This document shows, piece by piece, positions 18,693 to 26,982 of a stretch of 32,427 nucleotides of DNA. The stretch's first letter is position 1; each line of letters opens with the position of its first letter. This DNA comes from an uncultured Sphingomonadaceae bacterium (GTDB lineage Bacteria; Pseudomonadota; Alphaproteobacteria; Sphingomonadales; Sphingomonadaceae), in assembly GCA_902806235.1 (NCBI GenBank), contig CADCVW010000010.1, positions 1 through 32,427 of the forward strand, written 5' to 3'. The notes beneath the pieces are model-generated. The model was not told where the DNA came from. It made no database searches and was given only the letters and a program-made list of their open reading frames with translations. The translations under genes were made by a program, and so were the position numbers.

Positions 18693-19516
18693 GCGAGCAG
18701 CGCACGGCGCGCCCGCGGCGCGGCATCCCAATGCGCGCGCTCGCGCCCAACGCGGTCACCGCGCTGGCGCTGTGCGCCGGACTGACGGGCGTGCGCTTCG
18801 CCATCGCCGGGCAATGGGCGCAGGCGCTGACCGCCATCGTGCTGGCGGGCGTACTCGACGGGATGGACGGGCGGATCGCGCGGATGCTGAACGGGCAGAG
18901 CCGGTTCGGGGCCGAACTCGACTCCTTGTCGGACGTGATCGCCTTTGGCGTGTCGCCGGCAATCGTCATCTATCTCTGGTCCCTGTCGGCCGTGCCGCGC
19001 CTGGGCTGGTTCTTCGCCCTCGGCTATGCGGTGTGCGCGGCGCTGCGACTGGCGCGCTTCAACGCGCAGATCGACGCGGAGGACCAACCGCACAAGCGCG
19101 CCGGATTCCTGACTGGGGTCCCCGCGCCGGCCGGGGCGGGGCTGCTGATGCTGCCGGTCTATATCTGGCTATGGAGCGGCGAACTCGGCGTCCTTGGTCC
19201 GCTCCGCGAGGCGCTGCGCTCGCCGTGGCTGATCGCGGGGTGGACGGCGCTGATCGCCTTTCTGATGATCTCCAGCGTGGCGACCTACGGTTGGGGCTCG
19301 CTGCGCCCCCGCCCGAGCCAGCGCATGTTCGCCTTATTATTCGCGGCGCTGATCGGTGCAGGTCTGCTGGTCGAACCCTGGATCACCCTGACGTTGTGCG
19401 CGGGGCTCTACGCCCTGCTGATTCCGTTCGCGATGCGGTCCTACGCCCGCGTCAGGCGGCGGCGGACTGGGCCGGGGCCGCCGGAGCCCGCGACGCGAAC
19501 TGCGGGACCCGCCTGA
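18689..19516 (+). CDS. pssA: CDP-diacylglycerol--serine O-phosphatidyltransferase
   Basis: Makes phosphatidylserine from CDP-diacylglycerol and serine. The CDP-alcohol phosphotransferase motif DG-x2-AR-x8-G-x3-D-x3-D is present, as [13 protein letters not shown] followed by GAELDSLSD (metal and catalytic aspartates). About seven hydrophobic segments follow the pattern of the integral membrane PssA type. The product is 275 residues with a basic N-terminus before the first helix. GTG at 18689 overlaps the psd stop by four bases. CDP-diacylglycerol would come from cdsA, encoded at 23940-24578. The last 65 bases overlap an antisense small gene. Confidence 0.95.
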   Translation: MSEQRTARPRRGIPMRALAPNAVTALALCAGLTGVRFAIAGQWAQALTAIVLAGVLDGMDGRIARMLNGQSRFGAELDSLSDVIAFGVSPAIVIYLWSLSAVPRLGWFFALGYAVCAALRLARFNAQIDAEDQPHKRAGFLTGVPAPAGAGLLMLPVYIWLWSGELGVLGPLREALRSPWLIAGWTALIAFLMISSVATYGWGSLRPRPSQRMFALLFAALIGAGLLVEPWITLTLCAGLYALLIPFAMRSYARVRRRRTGPGPPEPATRTAGPA

Positions 19517-19673
19517 CACGCACCGGCCGGGCGGCCGGGAGCGGTCCGGCCACGTCGTAGCCGAGCAGCGCGGTGACGATCGCCTCGCGATGCAGCCACA
19601 GGTTTGCGACCAGCGCGAGGACCGCCACGGCGAGAACCGCGACGAAGAAGAGGATCGACAGCGCTCCGGTCAT
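19452..19673 (-). CDS. Small single-pass membrane protein, function unknown
   Basis: A 73-residue product beginning MTGALSILFFVAVLAVAVLA: one N-terminal membrane helix, then LWLHREAIVTALLGYDVAGP and a basic Pro/Ala-rich tail. ATG at 19673 is preceded by GGGGAAAAGAAC, a good Shine-Dalgarno; the frame extends to 19763 without support. Its 3' end overlaps the pssA 3' end on the other strand by 65 bases. I do not recognise a family. A real gene is favoured by the start signal, the clean membrane helix and the fact that most of it lies in otherwise empty DNA. Confidence 0.55.
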   Translation of the reverse strand: MTGALSILFFVAVLAVAVLALVANLWLHREAIVTALLGYDVAGPLPAARPVRVRRVPQFASRAPAAPAQSAAA

Positions 19674-19713
19674 GTTCTTTTCCCCGCACCTAACCCGCCT
19701 TATACGCTCGGGT

Positions 19714-19801
19714 TGTGGATTCGTTCCGAGACTGTGGATGTTCCCGGTATGTTCATGGGTCAACGATTCATTCGGGCACGGAACGAGAAAGCTGTGGATA
19801 A
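19714..19801. promoter_or_regulatory. Cluster of DnaA-box-like sites and GANTC sites upstream of rpsB
   Basis: Three TGTGGAT cores occur at 19714-19720, 19733-19739 and 19793-19799. The last extends to TGTGGATAA (19793-19801), whose complement TTATCCACA is the consensus DnaA box. Two GATTC sequences (GANTC, the CcrM methylation target) lie at 19718-19722 and 19765-19769. This AT-richer stretch sits between the small minus-strand gene and the rpsB leader, so it is presumably promoter DNA. DnaA binding is a prediction. Confidence 0.45.
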
Positions 19802-19854
19802 GCTCTCCGGTTGATTTCGGAGCGGAGCGCGGCTAGGCCGCGCGCCATCCCACA

Positions 19855-19906
19855 CGCGGGGCCACCATACCGGTGGGGTGCTGGCGCACCCTGTTCCGGC
19901 CCCGCG
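19855..19906 (+). ncRNA. Candidate structured leader of rpsB mRNA
   Basis: A foldable element just before the rpsB ribosome binding site. The outer stem CGCGGGG (19855-19861) pairs with CCCCGCG (19900-19906). Inside, CCACC/GGTGG (19862-19866 with 19872-19876) and GGTGC/GCACC (19877-19881 with 19886-19890) form two hairpins, giving a three-way-junction-like shape. Ribosomal protein S2 is known to autoregulate rpsB in enterobacteria through its leader; a similar role here is inference from position and fold only. Confidence 0.4.
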
Positions 19907-19932
19907 GAGGTTCAACCGGAGGAGTTATCCCA

Positions 19933-20682
19933 ATGGCGGATCCCGTCAGCCTGCAGACCTTGCTCGAGGCCGGAGCGCATTTTGGCCACCAGACGCATCG
20001 CTGGAACCCGAAGATGAAGCCCTACATCTTCGGCGAGCGCAACGGCGTGCACATCATCGACCTGAGCCAGACGGTGCCGCTGTTCCAGCGCGCCCTCGAG
20101 TTCGTCCAGGCTACCGCCGCGCGCGGCGGCAAGGTGCTGTTCGTCGGCACCAAGCGCCAGGCGCAGGACGCCGTCGCCCAAGCGGCGCGCGCGTCCGGCC
20201 AGCATTACGTCAATCATCGCTGGCTCGGCGGCATGCTGACCAACTGGAAGACGATCTCCGGATCCATCAAGCGCTTCAAGGCGCTGGAGGAGCAGCTCGG
20301 CGGCGACACGGCAGGGCTGACCAAGAAGGAAGTGCTCCAGCTCACCCGCGAACGCGACAAGTTCGAGGCCTCGCTCGGCGGCATCAAGGACATGGGCGGT
20401 ATCCCCGACGTCATGTTCGTGATCGACGCGAACAAGGAGGAGCTGGCGATCAAAGAAGCCAACGTGCTCGGCATTCCAGTCGTCGCCGTGCTCGACAGCA
20501 ACGTGTCGCCGGACGGCATCGCCTTCCCGGTGCCCGGCAACGACGACGCGAGCCGCGCGATCCACCTTTACTGCGAGGCGATCGCGGGCGCGGCGACCCA
20601 GGGCCGCACGGGTGGCGCGGCGCGGCGCGGCGAGGACATCGGCGCGATGGAAGCGCCACCGGTCGAGCCGGCGCTGGCGTAG
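19933..20682 (+). CDS. rpsB: 30S ribosomal protein S2
   Basis: Structural protein of the small ribosomal subunit, on the back of the 30S near S1 and the mRNA exit. The 249-residue product has the standard start [20 protein letters not shown], the [15 protein letters not shown] segment, [14 protein letters not shown], and [21 protein letters not shown] short Ala/Gly/Glu tail follows. ATG at 19933 is preceded by GGAGGAG. It opens the translation/envelope superoperon and is separated from tsf by 182 bases holding a long inverted repeat. Confidence 0.98.
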   Translation: MADPVSLQTLLEAGAHFGHQTHRWNPKMKPYIFGERNGVHIIDLSQTVPLFQRALEFVQATAARGGKVLFVGTKRQAQDAVAQAARASGQHYVNHRWLGGMLTNWKTISGSIKRFKALEEQLGGDTAGLTKKEVLQLTRERDKFEASLGGIKDMGGIPDVMFVIDANKEELAIKEANVLGIPVVAVLDSNVSPDGIAFPVPGNDDASRAIHLYCEAIAGAATQGRTGGAARRGEDIGAMEAPPVEPALA

Positions 20683-20729
20683 GCTTTCAAGCTTCGGGCG
20701 GTTCGGAGGAACTCCTGCCGCCCAACTTG

Positions 20730-20816
20730 CTCCGTTCGAGCTGAGCCTGTCGAAGCTTCTTCCTTCTTCCTGCGGCGAAGAAGGAGAGCCCTTCGATAGG
20801 CTCAGGGCGAACGGAG
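20730..20816. repeat. Paired REP elements forming a long hairpin between rpsB and tsf
   Basis: Two 26-base arms, 20730-20755 and 20791-20816, are inverted copies with three mismatches and share the core CTGAGCCTGTCGAAG. Between them an 8-bp stem CCTTCTTC/GAAGAAGG (20762-20784) continues the fold. The whole forms an extended hairpin of 87 bases. Such REP pairs are mobile and common in sphingomonad spacers. Here the structure splits rpsB from tsf and could attenuate or stabilise the shared transcript. Confidence 0.85.
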
Positions 20817-20864
20817 TTCTTTGATTAGCGGGTCTTTCTGGCCCACAGCAAGAGGATCGGGAAC

Positions 20865-21821
20865 ATGGCGGAGATCACGGCCGCGACGGTGAAGGCGCTG
20901 CGCGAGCGCACGGGCGCCGGCATGATGGACTGCAAGAAAGCGCTGGCCGAGACTAATGGCGAGATGGAGCCGGCGATCGACTGGCTGCGCACCAAAGGGC
21001 TCGCCGCCGCCGCCAAGAAGGCTGGGCGCACCGCGGCCGAAGGGCTGGTGGGCGTCGCGGTGCGCGGCAACCGGGGCGCGGCCGTGGAGGTCAATTCAGA
21101 AACCGACTTCGTCGCGAAGAACGAGCAGTTCCAAGGCTTCGTCCGCGACGTCGCCGGGCTGGCGCTGGAGACCGGCGACGGGGTGGATGCGCTGCTCGGG
21201 GCGGCTTACCCGGCCGGCGGCGGCACGGTAGGCGAGGTGCTCACGGCCAACATCGCCACCATCGGCGAGAACCAGTCGCTGCGCCGGGCCGCGGTGGTCG
21301 AGGTGTCGGAGGGCGTGGTGGTCTCCTACGTCCACAACTCGGCCGCCCCGAACCTCGGCAAGATCGGCGTGCTGGTCGGGCTCGCCAGCCCGGCGTCGGC
21401 GGACGTGCTCGAGCCCTTGGCCAAGCAGATCGCCATGCACATCGCCGCGGCGGCTCCGCTGGCGCTGGAGGAGGGCGGGCTCGACGCCGGGCTGATCGAG
21501 CGCGAGCGGGCGATCGCCACCGAAAAGGCGAACGAGAGCGGCAAGCCCGCCAACATCGTCGAGAAGATGGTCGACGGCGCGATCGCCAAGTACCGCAAAG
21601 AGAACGCGCTACTGAGCCAGCTGTTCGTGATGGACAACAAGACGCGCGTGGCTGACGTCGTCGCGGCGGCCGCCAAGCAGGCCGGGCAGCCGATCGCGCT
21701 GACCTCCTACGTCCGCTTTCAGCTGGGCGAAGGGATCGAGCGCGCGGAGAGCGATTTTGCCGCCGAGGTGGCGGCGACCGCGGGGCTCAACAAGGAAAAG
21801 GAGCCCGAGCCGCAGGCCTGA
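20865..21821 (+). CDS. tsf: Elongation factor Ts
   Basis: Nucleotide exchange factor for EF-Tu. The 318 residues start with the UBA-like helix region ([25 protein letters not shown]), followed by the conserved [13 protein letters not shown] motif that inserts into EF-Tu. Two dimerisation subdomains and a C-terminal helix module follow, with [10 protein letters not shown] near the end. It is somewhat longer than E. coli EF-Ts because of an acidic tail. AGGA precedes ATG 20865 by 8 bases. It is paired with rpsB as in almost all bacteria. Confidence 0.98.
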   Translation: MAEITAATVKALRERTGAGMMDCKKALAETNGEMEPAIDWLRTKGLAAAAKKAGRTAAEGLVGVAVRGNRGAAVEVNSETDFVAKNEQFQGFVRDVAGLALETGDGVDALLGAAYPAGGGTVGEVLTANIATIGENQSLRRAAVVEVSEGVVVSYVHNSAAPNLGKIGVLVGLASPASADVLEPLAKQIAMHIAAAAPLALEEGGLDAGLIERERAIATEKANESGKPANIVEKMVDGAIAKYRKENALLSQLFVMDNKTRVADVVAAAAKQAGQPIALTSYVRFQLGEGIERAESDFAAEVAATAGLNKEKEPEPQA

Positions 21822-21846
21822 CGGGCATCGGCGCGCGCTTGGCACG

Positions 21847-21880
21847 GCGGGGCGGTCCTTCTAAGGAGGGGCCGCCCCGC
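21847..21880 (+). terminator. GC-rich stem-loop between tsf and pyrH
   Basis: Stem GCGGGGCGG (21847-21855) pairs with CCGCCCCGC (21872-21880), with a small inner TCC/GGA pair. Only two T residues follow. It may be a partial terminator that lowers read-through from rpsB-tsf into pyrH. Confidence 0.45.
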
Positions 21881-21912
21881 TTCGCATCCACCAGCTGACG
21901 GACCCCGCCCCC

Positions 21913-22665
21913 ATGCCTCGCCCGCGCTTCGGCCGCATCCTGCTCAAGCTGTCGGGGGAAGCACTGATGGGTCCCGGCCCGTTCGGCATCGATCCGGACA
22001 CGGTGGCGCGCATCGCCGAGGAGGTCGCGGCGGCGAAGCAGGCGGGTCACGAACTCTGCCTAGTCGTTGGCGGTGGCAACATCTTCCGCGGCTTGGCCGC
22101 GGCGGCCAAGGGCTTCGACCGCGCGCAGGCCGACTACATGGGCATGCTGGCGACCGTAATGAACGCGCTCGCCGTGCAGAATGCGCTGGAGAAGATCGGC
22201 GTGGACACGCGGGTGCAGTCCGCCATTCCCATGTCATCGGTGTGCGAGCCCTACGTCCGGCGGCGGGCGGAGCGGCACATGGAGAAGGGCCGCATCGTGA
22301 TCTTCGCGGCGGGGACGGGCAACCCGTTCTTCACCACGGACACCGCCGCGGCGTTGCGGGCCGCGGAGATGAAGGTGGACGCCCTGTTCAAGGGGACTAG
22401 CGTCGACGGAGTGTACGACGCCGACCCGAAGAAGGTGGCCTCCGCGACCCGTTACGAGAGCTTGGATTTCCAGCGCGTGCTGGCCGACGACCTTAAAGTG
22501 ATGGACGCGTCCGCCATCGCGCTGTGCCGCGACAACAACATTCCGATCGTGGTCTTCAGCATCCGCGAGCAGGGCAACCTGGCCCAGGTGCTTCGCGGCG
22601 AGGGAACGGCGACGATCGTCAGCAACGAGGAACAGCGAAGCGATGCCCCAGTTCAACAAGGCTGA
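21913..22665 (+). CDS. pyrH: UMP kinase
   Basis: Phosphorylates UMP to UDP; bacterial hexameric enzyme of the amino-acid-kinase fold. The 250 residues include KLSGEALMG (phosphate binding), [10 protein letters not shown], the UMP-binding region with [10 protein letters not shown], and [16 protein letters not shown] 21913 gives [17 protein letters not shown]; no strong Shine-Dalgarno is seen. The 3' end overlaps frr by 23 bases in another frame, indicating translational coupling. UDP also feeds cell-envelope sugar nucleotides, consistent with the envelope genes further downstream. Confidence 0.97.
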   Translation: MPRPRFGRILLKLSGEALMGPGPFGIDPDTVARIAEEVAAAKQAGHELCLVVGGGNIFRGLAAAAKGFDRAQADYMGMLATVMNALAVQNALEKIGVDTRVQSAIPMSSVCEPYVRRRAERHMEKGRIVIFAAGTGNPFFTTDTAAALRAAEMKVDALFKGTSVDGVYDADPKKVASATRYESLDFQRVLADDLKVMDASAIALCRDNNIPIVVFSIREQGNLAQVLRGEGTATIVSNEEQRSDAPVQQG

Positions 22666-23200
22666 TCTCGAACGGCGCATGAGCGGCGCGGTGGACGCGC
22701 TCAAGCACGACCTCCAGGGCCTGCGCACCGGCCGGGCGAGCGTCACCCTGCTCGATCCGGTGAACGTCGAGGTTTACGGCGCGCAGATGCCGCTCAACCA
22801 GTTGGCGACCGTGTCCGTGCCGGAGCCGCGGCTCATCTCCGTCCAGGTCTGGGACCGCTCCAACGTCGGCCCCGCCGACAAGGCGATCCGCGCGGCGGGG
22901 CTCGGCCTCAACCCGATCGTCGACGGGCAGACGCTGCGGCTGCCGATCCCCGACTTGACGCAGGAGCGGCGCAAGGAGCTCGCCAAGCTCGCCTCCACCT
23001 ATGCGGAGAAGGCGCGCGTGGCGGTGCGCAACGTGCGCCGCGACGGCATGGACGCGCTCAAGGCGGACGAGAAGAAGGGCGAGATCGGCGAGGACGAGCG
23101 CAAGCGGCGCGAGGCCGACGTGCAGAAGCTCACGGACGGAACGATCGCCGACATCGACAAGGCGGCGTCGGCCAAGGAAAAGGAAATCCTCGGCCAGTGA
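22643..23200 (+). CDS. frr: Ribosome recycling factor
   Basis: Splits the post-termination ribosome with EF-G. The 185-residue product shows the long-helix domain I ([25 protein letters not shown]) and ends in the conserved helix with [26 protein letters not shown] 22643 lies inside the pyrH end (23-base overlap), with GAGGAA 11 bases upstream. The stop overlaps the uppS GTG start by four bases. Confidence 0.98.
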   Translation: MPQFNKADLERRMSGAVDALKHDLQGLRTGRASVTLLDPVNVEVYGAQMPLNQLATVSVPEPRLISVQVWDRSNVGPADKAIRAAGLGLNPIVDGQTLRLPIPDLTQERRKELAKLASTYAEKARVAVRNVRRDGMDALKADEKKGEIGEDERKRREADVQKLTDGTIADIDKAASAKEKEILGQ

Positions 23201-23943
23201 GCCGCACCGGCGCTCCGGCGCGCCTCGGCGAAGGCGACGGCGGCGCAACCGTCCCCCGCCACCTGGCCATCATCATGGACGGCAACGGCCGCTGGGCGCG
23301 CGGGCGCAGCTTGCCTCGCGTCGCGGGCCACCGCCAAGGGATTGAGGCGGTGCGCCGCACGGTGCGTGCGGCCGGCGAAGCGGGGGTCGAGGTGCTCACG
23401 CTTTACGCCTTCTCTTCCGAGAACTGGCGGCGGCCCCCGGCCGAGATCAGCTACCTCATGGGGCTGCTCACCCATTACATCGACGCGGAGCTCGATCAGC
23501 TGCACGGCGAAGGCGTGCGGCTGCGCACGATCGGCGACCTGAGCGCCTTCGCGCCCGAGGTGCGCGACCGGATCGACGCGGCCAAGGAGCGCACGGCGGG
23601 CAACGACCGGCTGACGCTGGTGATCGCCCTCAACTACGGCGCGCGCGCCGAGCTGGTCGGCGCGGCGCGCGCGCTCGCGCGGGAAGCGGCGGAAGGGCGG
23701 CTCGCGCCGGAGGCGATCAACGAGGACGTGCTCGACGCCCGGCTGGAGACCGCCGACCTGCCGCCGCTCGACCTGCTCGTCCGCACCTCGGGCGAGGTGC
23801 GCTTGTCCAACTTCCTGCTGTGGCAGGCTGCCTACGCCGAACTCTACTTCACGCCGACGCTCTGGCCCGATTTCGACGAGGAAGCGCTGCAGGCCGCGCT
23901 AGCGCACTATGCCGGGCGGCAACGGAGGTTCGGCGGCCTGTGA
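23197..23943 (+). CDS. uppS: Undecaprenyl diphosphate synthase (di-trans,poly-cis)
   Basis: Adds isopentenyl units to farnesyl diphosphate to give the C55 carrier precursor for peptidoglycan and surface polysaccharides. The 248 residues have the catalytic aspartate D28 in [10 protein letters not shown], the FSSENWRRP segment, and the diphosphate-binding end region with R196, E200, R202 and S204 in [15 protein letters not shown]. It uses a GTG start in a GTGA overlap with frr. The N-terminal 18 residues are low-complexity and variable. Isopentenyl units come from the pathway of dxr, encoded two genes downstream. Confidence 0.97.
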   Translation: MSRTGAPARLGEGDGGATVPRHLAIIMDGNGRWARGRSLPRVAGHRQGIEAVRRTVRAAGEAGVEVLTLYAFSSENWRRPPAEISYLMGLLTHYIDAELDQLHGEGVRLRTIGDLSAFAPEVRDRIDAAKERTAGNDRLTLVIALNYGARAELVGAARALAREAAEGRLAPEAINEDVLDARLETADLPPLDLLVRTSGEVRLSNFLLWQAAYAELYFTPTLWPDFDEEALQAALAHYAGRQRRFGGL

Positions 23944-24578
23944 GCGACCTATGGACGCGCAGCGTGGTCGGCGTCGGGCTGGTGCTCGTCGCGCTGGCCA
24001 CCATCGTCCACGGCGGCTGGCTGTTCGTCGTGTTCGTCGCGCTGGTCGCCTGCGTGATCCTGTTCGAATGGCGGCGGCTGACGGACGGATGGGGCTTCGG
24101 CTGGTCCACTGCCGGCTTCGTCTACGCCCTGCTACCCGCGCTGGCGCTGCTCTGGCTGCGCGAGCGGCCGGAAGTCGGCGCGCAACTGGTGCTGTGGACG
24201 ATGGCGGTAACTTGGGCGACCGACATCCTCGCCTACTTCGCGGGCCGGGCGATCGGCGGGCCCAAGCTCGCGCCCGCCGTCAGCCCGAACAAGACCTGGG
24301 CCGGGCTGCTCGGCGGGGTGCTCGGAGCCACGGCGGTAAGCGCGCTGATTGTTTCCACCGCGGGCCTGTCGTCGCGCTTTAACCTGTTCGCCCCGCTGCT
24401 CGCGGTCGCGGCGCAGGGTGGCGATCTCTTCGAGTCCTGGCTGAAGCGGCGGGCGGGCGCCAAGGACTCAGGCACGCTGCTGCCCGGCCACGGCGGCGCG
24501 ATGGATCGCCTGGACGGGCTGGTACCGGTCGCCTGCCTGTCGTTCCTGCTCGTCGCGGGCGGGGTGATCGCGACGTGA
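23940..24578 (+). CDS. cdsA: Phosphatidate cytidylyltransferase
   Basis: Activates phosphatidate with CTP to CDP-diacylglycerol, the substrate of pssA. From the GTG at 23940 ([11 protein letters not shown]) the product is 212 residues, shorter than the usual 260-285. Several membrane helices are visible, including GLVLVALATIVHGGWLFVV and AVTWATDILAYFAGRAIGG. The C-terminal CDS signature is intact: SPNKTWAGLLGG, then GDLFESWLKRRAGAKDSG and LPGHGGAMDRLDGL. The start overlaps the uppS stop (GTGA); an in-frame extension to 23820 lies inside uppS and is rejected. The shorter length seems to reflect fewer N-terminal helices. Confidence 0.93.
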   Translation: MSDLWTRSVVGVGLVLVALATIVHGGWLFVVFVALVACVILFEWRRLTDGWGFGWSTAGFVYALLPALALLWLRERPEVGAQLVLWTMAVTWATDILAYFAGRAIGGPKLAPAVSPNKTWAGLLGGVLGATAVSALIVSTAGLSSRFNLFAPLLAVAAQGGDLFESWLKRRAGAKDSGTLLPGHGGAMDRLDGLVPVACLSFLLVAGGVIAT

Positions 24579-25738
24579 CCTCGCGCTCGGTGTCCGTGCT
24601 CGGCGCGACGGGCTCGATCGGCGCGTCGACGCTCGACTTGATCGGCCGTGACCCGGACCGCTTCCGCGTGGTCGCGCTCAGCGCCAACCGCGACGTCGCG
24701 AAGCTCGCGGAGCTTTCGCGCGCGTTCCGCGCCGAGGCGGCCGTGGTCGCCGACGAGGCGCTGCTTCCCGAGTTGAAAGACCGGTTGGCCGGCACGGGCA
24801 CTCGAGCCTCGGGTGGCCCCCTTGCGCTGGTCGAGGCTGCCGCGACGCCGGTCGACTACACCATGGCGGCGATCGTCGGTTGCGCGGGCCTCCAATCCAC
24901 GCTGGCGGCGGTCGCGCGGGGAGGCACGGTGGCCCTCGCCAACAAGGAGGCGCTGGTCTCCGCCGGGCCGCTATTGATGGACGCCGTAGCCCGTTCGGGC
25001 GCGACGCTGCTGCCGGTCGACTCCGAACATAACGCCATTTTCCAATGTCTCGAGACGCGCAATCGCGACCAGGTGCGAAGGCTCGTCCTCACCGCCAGCG
25101 GCGGCCCGTTCCGCGCGGCGAGCACGGCGGAGATGCGCGCCGCGACGCCGGCGGCGGCGGTCGCCCATCCGAACTGGTCGATGGGCGCGAAAATCTCCGT
25201 CGACTCGGCAACCTTGATGAACAAGGGTCTCGAACTGATCGAGGCGAGCTACCTGTTCGGGTTTCCCGAGGACCGGATCGACATCCTCGTCCACCCGCAA
25301 TCGGTGATCCATTCGATGGTCGAGTACGCCGACGGCTCCACGCTCGCCCAGCTCGGCAGCCCCGACATGCGCACGCCGATCGCCCACACGCTTGCCTGGC
25401 CGCGGCGCATGGCTTCGCCGTCTGCGCCGCTCGACTTGGCGCGAGTCGGCCGGCTCGATTTTGAGGCGCCTGACGACGAGCGCTTTCCCGCGCTGCGCTT
25501 GTGCCGCGACGCGCTGCGCGCCGGCGGCGCCGCCCCCGCCGTGCTCAACGCGGCGAACGAGGTGGCGGTCGCGGCTTTTCTTCGAGGTCGCGCCGGCTTT
25601 CTTGAAATTGCTGAGATCGTCGGCCAAGTTATTGAACATATGACGCTATCCGACCCCGCGACCATCGCCGAGGTGCTCACCATCGACGCGGAAGCGCGCC
25701 GCGCCGCCGAACGGCTGCTGACGGACCGCGCCGCGTGA
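24575..25738 (+). CDS. dxr: 1-deoxy-D-xylulose 5-phosphate reductoisomerase
   Basis: Converts DXP to methylerythritol 4-phosphate with NADPH in the non-mevalonate isoprenoid pathway. The 387-residue product begins with the NADPH-binding VLGATGSIGASTLDLI. Active-site segments follow: ANKEALVSAG, metal ligands in LPVDSEHNAIFQ, the flexible-loop region with HPNWSMGAKISVDSATLMNK, and GLELIEASYLFG. The C-terminal helical domain is complete (NAANEVAVAAFL). GTG 24575 overlaps the cdsA stop by four bases. Its product ultimately supplies uppS. Confidence 0.97.
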   Translation: MTSRSVSVLGATGSIGASTLDLIGRDPDRFRVVALSANRDVAKLAELSRAFRAEAAVVADEALLPELKDRLAGTGTRASGGPLALVEAAATPVDYTMAAIVGCAGLQSTLAAVARGGTVALANKEALVSAGPLLMDAVARSGATLLPVDSEHNAIFQCLETRNRDQVRRLVLTASGGPFRAASTAEMRAATPAAAVAHPNWSMGAKISVDSATLMNKGLELIEASYLFGFPEDRIDILVHPQSVIHSMVEYADGSTLAQLGSPDMRTPIAHTLAWPRRMASPSAPLDLARVGRLDFEAPDDERFPALRLCRDALRAGGAAPAVLNAANEVAVAAFLRGRAGFLEIAEIVGQVIEHMTLSDPATIAEVLTIDAEARRAAERLLTDRAA

Positions 25739-26865
25739 TCGACATCGGCACGCACGTCTACGTGCTCGCCTTCCTCGGCCTGATCGGTCCGTTGGTGTTC
25801 TTTCACGAGCTCGGGCATTATTGGGTCGGCCGCCGGTGTGGCGTCCACGCCGAAGCCTTCTCCATCGGTTTCGGGCGCGAGATCTTCGGCTGGACGGACT
25901 CGCGCGGTACGCGGTGGAAGGTCGGCTGGCTGCCGCTCGGCGGCTACGTTCGCTTCGCTGGCGACATGAGCCCAGCGGGACTCACCGACCCGGCTTGGCT
26001 GAAGCTCCCCGCCGAGCAGCGCGCACGCACCTTTCAGGCGAAAGCCGTGTGGCAGCGCGCGCTGATCGTCGCCGCAGGGCCGGCGGCGAACTTCCTCCTC
26101 GCCTGGTTTTTGTTCATGGGGGCGCTCGCTGCCTGGGGGCAGAGCCGCACCGCGCCGGTGATCGACGCTTTCGCCGAGGGCAGCGTCGCCGCCGCGGTGG
26201 GCCTGCGCGAAGGCGACCGGATCACCCGGATCGACGGCACGGAGATCGAGCGGTTCGAGGACATCGGGCGCATCGTCGCCTTGCGCCCCGGCCAGCCGCT
26301 GGCGGTGGATTACCTCAGAAACGGCGTCGAGCGCGGCGTCACGCTCGTGCCCGCTGTCGACTTACAACGCGACCGGTTCGGCAACGAGTACCGGCGCGGG
26401 CTGCTCGGTATCGCCTCGGGGCCGGGCGGGTTCGAGCCGGTGCCGCTCGCCGAGCTGCCGGGCGCGGCGCTTCGCGAGATCCGATCCACCTTGTCGATGA
26501 TGGTGGAAGGGCTGGCGCAGATCATCACCGGCCGCCGTTCGGTGGCGGAGCTCGGCGGGCCGCTCAAGATCGCCCAGGTCTCGGGACAGGCGGCGACAGT
26601 GGGCGCGTACAGCTTCCTGCTGCTGGCGGCGATGATCTCAATTAACTTGGGGTTCATCAATCTTTTGCCAATTCCTATGCTCGACGGTGGGCACCTCGCC
26701 TTCTACGCCGTCGAAGCCGTGAAGGGTCGGCCGGTAGGCCCGCGGGCGCAGGAGTGGGCCTTTCGCGCCGGGCTGAGCGCGTTGTTGCTGCTGATGCTGG
26801 TGTCAACGTTCAACGACCTGAACTCATTCGGTTTGTGGCGGAGCCTGTCGGGATTGGTCGGCTGA
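25735..26865 (+). CDS. rseP: Site-2 intramembrane zinc protease RseP (MmpA-like)
   Basis: Cleaves membrane-bound regulators such as anti-sigma factors, and signal-peptide remnants, inside the inner membrane. The 376 residues carry the zinc motif H24-E25-L26-G27-H28 in the first helix and the third ligand aspartate in LLPIPMLDGGHL near the end. One PDZ domain (about 130-215, GLREGDRITRIDGTEI) is present rather than the two of the longer E. coli protein. That size is normal for alphaproteobacteria such as Caulobacter MmpA. GTG 25735 overlaps the dxr stop (GTGA). The bamA cluster follows after a 117-base gap. Confidence 0.95.
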   Translation: MIDIGTHVYVLAFLGLIGPLVFFHELGHYWVGRRCGVHAEAFSIGFGREIFGWTDSRGTRWKVGWLPLGGYVRFAGDMSPAGLTDPAWLKLPAEQRARTFQAKAVWQRALIVAAGPAANFLLAWFLFMGALAAWGQSRTAPVIDAFAEGSVAAAVGLREGDRITRIDGTEIERFEDIGRIVALRPGQPLAVDYLRNGVERGVTLVPAVDLQRDRFGNEYRRGLLGIASGPGGFEPVPLAELPGAALREIRSTLSMMVEGLAQIITGRRSVAELGGPLKIAQVSGQAATVGAYSFLLLAAMISINLGFINLLPIPMLDGGHLAFYAVEAVKGRPVGPRAQEWAFRAGLSALLLLMLVSTFNDLNSFGLWRSLSGLVG

Positions 26866-26944
26866 CGTTCCGCTATTTCGCCTTATTGGTCGGCTAATTG
26901 CTTGAGCAGGACGCCCTGGGGCAGGGCATCCGAACGTGATTTTG

Positions 26945-26966
26945 GAGCCGGCGGGGACGCCGGCTC
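26945..26966 (+). other. Hairpin upstream of bamA
   Basis: Perfect 9-bp stem GAGCCGGCG/CGCCGGCTC with a GGGA loop, between rseP and the preferred bamA start. A TTTT run follows 11 bases later. It may act as an attenuator or mRNA processing element, and it argues against the upstream TTG (26902) as the bamA start. Confidence 0.45.
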
Positions 26967-26982
26967 GAGCGTGGGGTTTTCT

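Noticed and set aside
19714..19801. Interpretation of the DnaA-box cluster as the chromosome origin
   Set aside because: Only one box is perfect, no AT-rich unwinding element is seen, and the flanking genes are not those usually next to alphaproteobacterial origins.
23787..23820. RTSGE instead of RTGGE in UppS as a possible active-site defect
   Set aside because: The functional Arg, Glu, Arg and Ser are all retained, and RTSGE occurs in normal members of the family.
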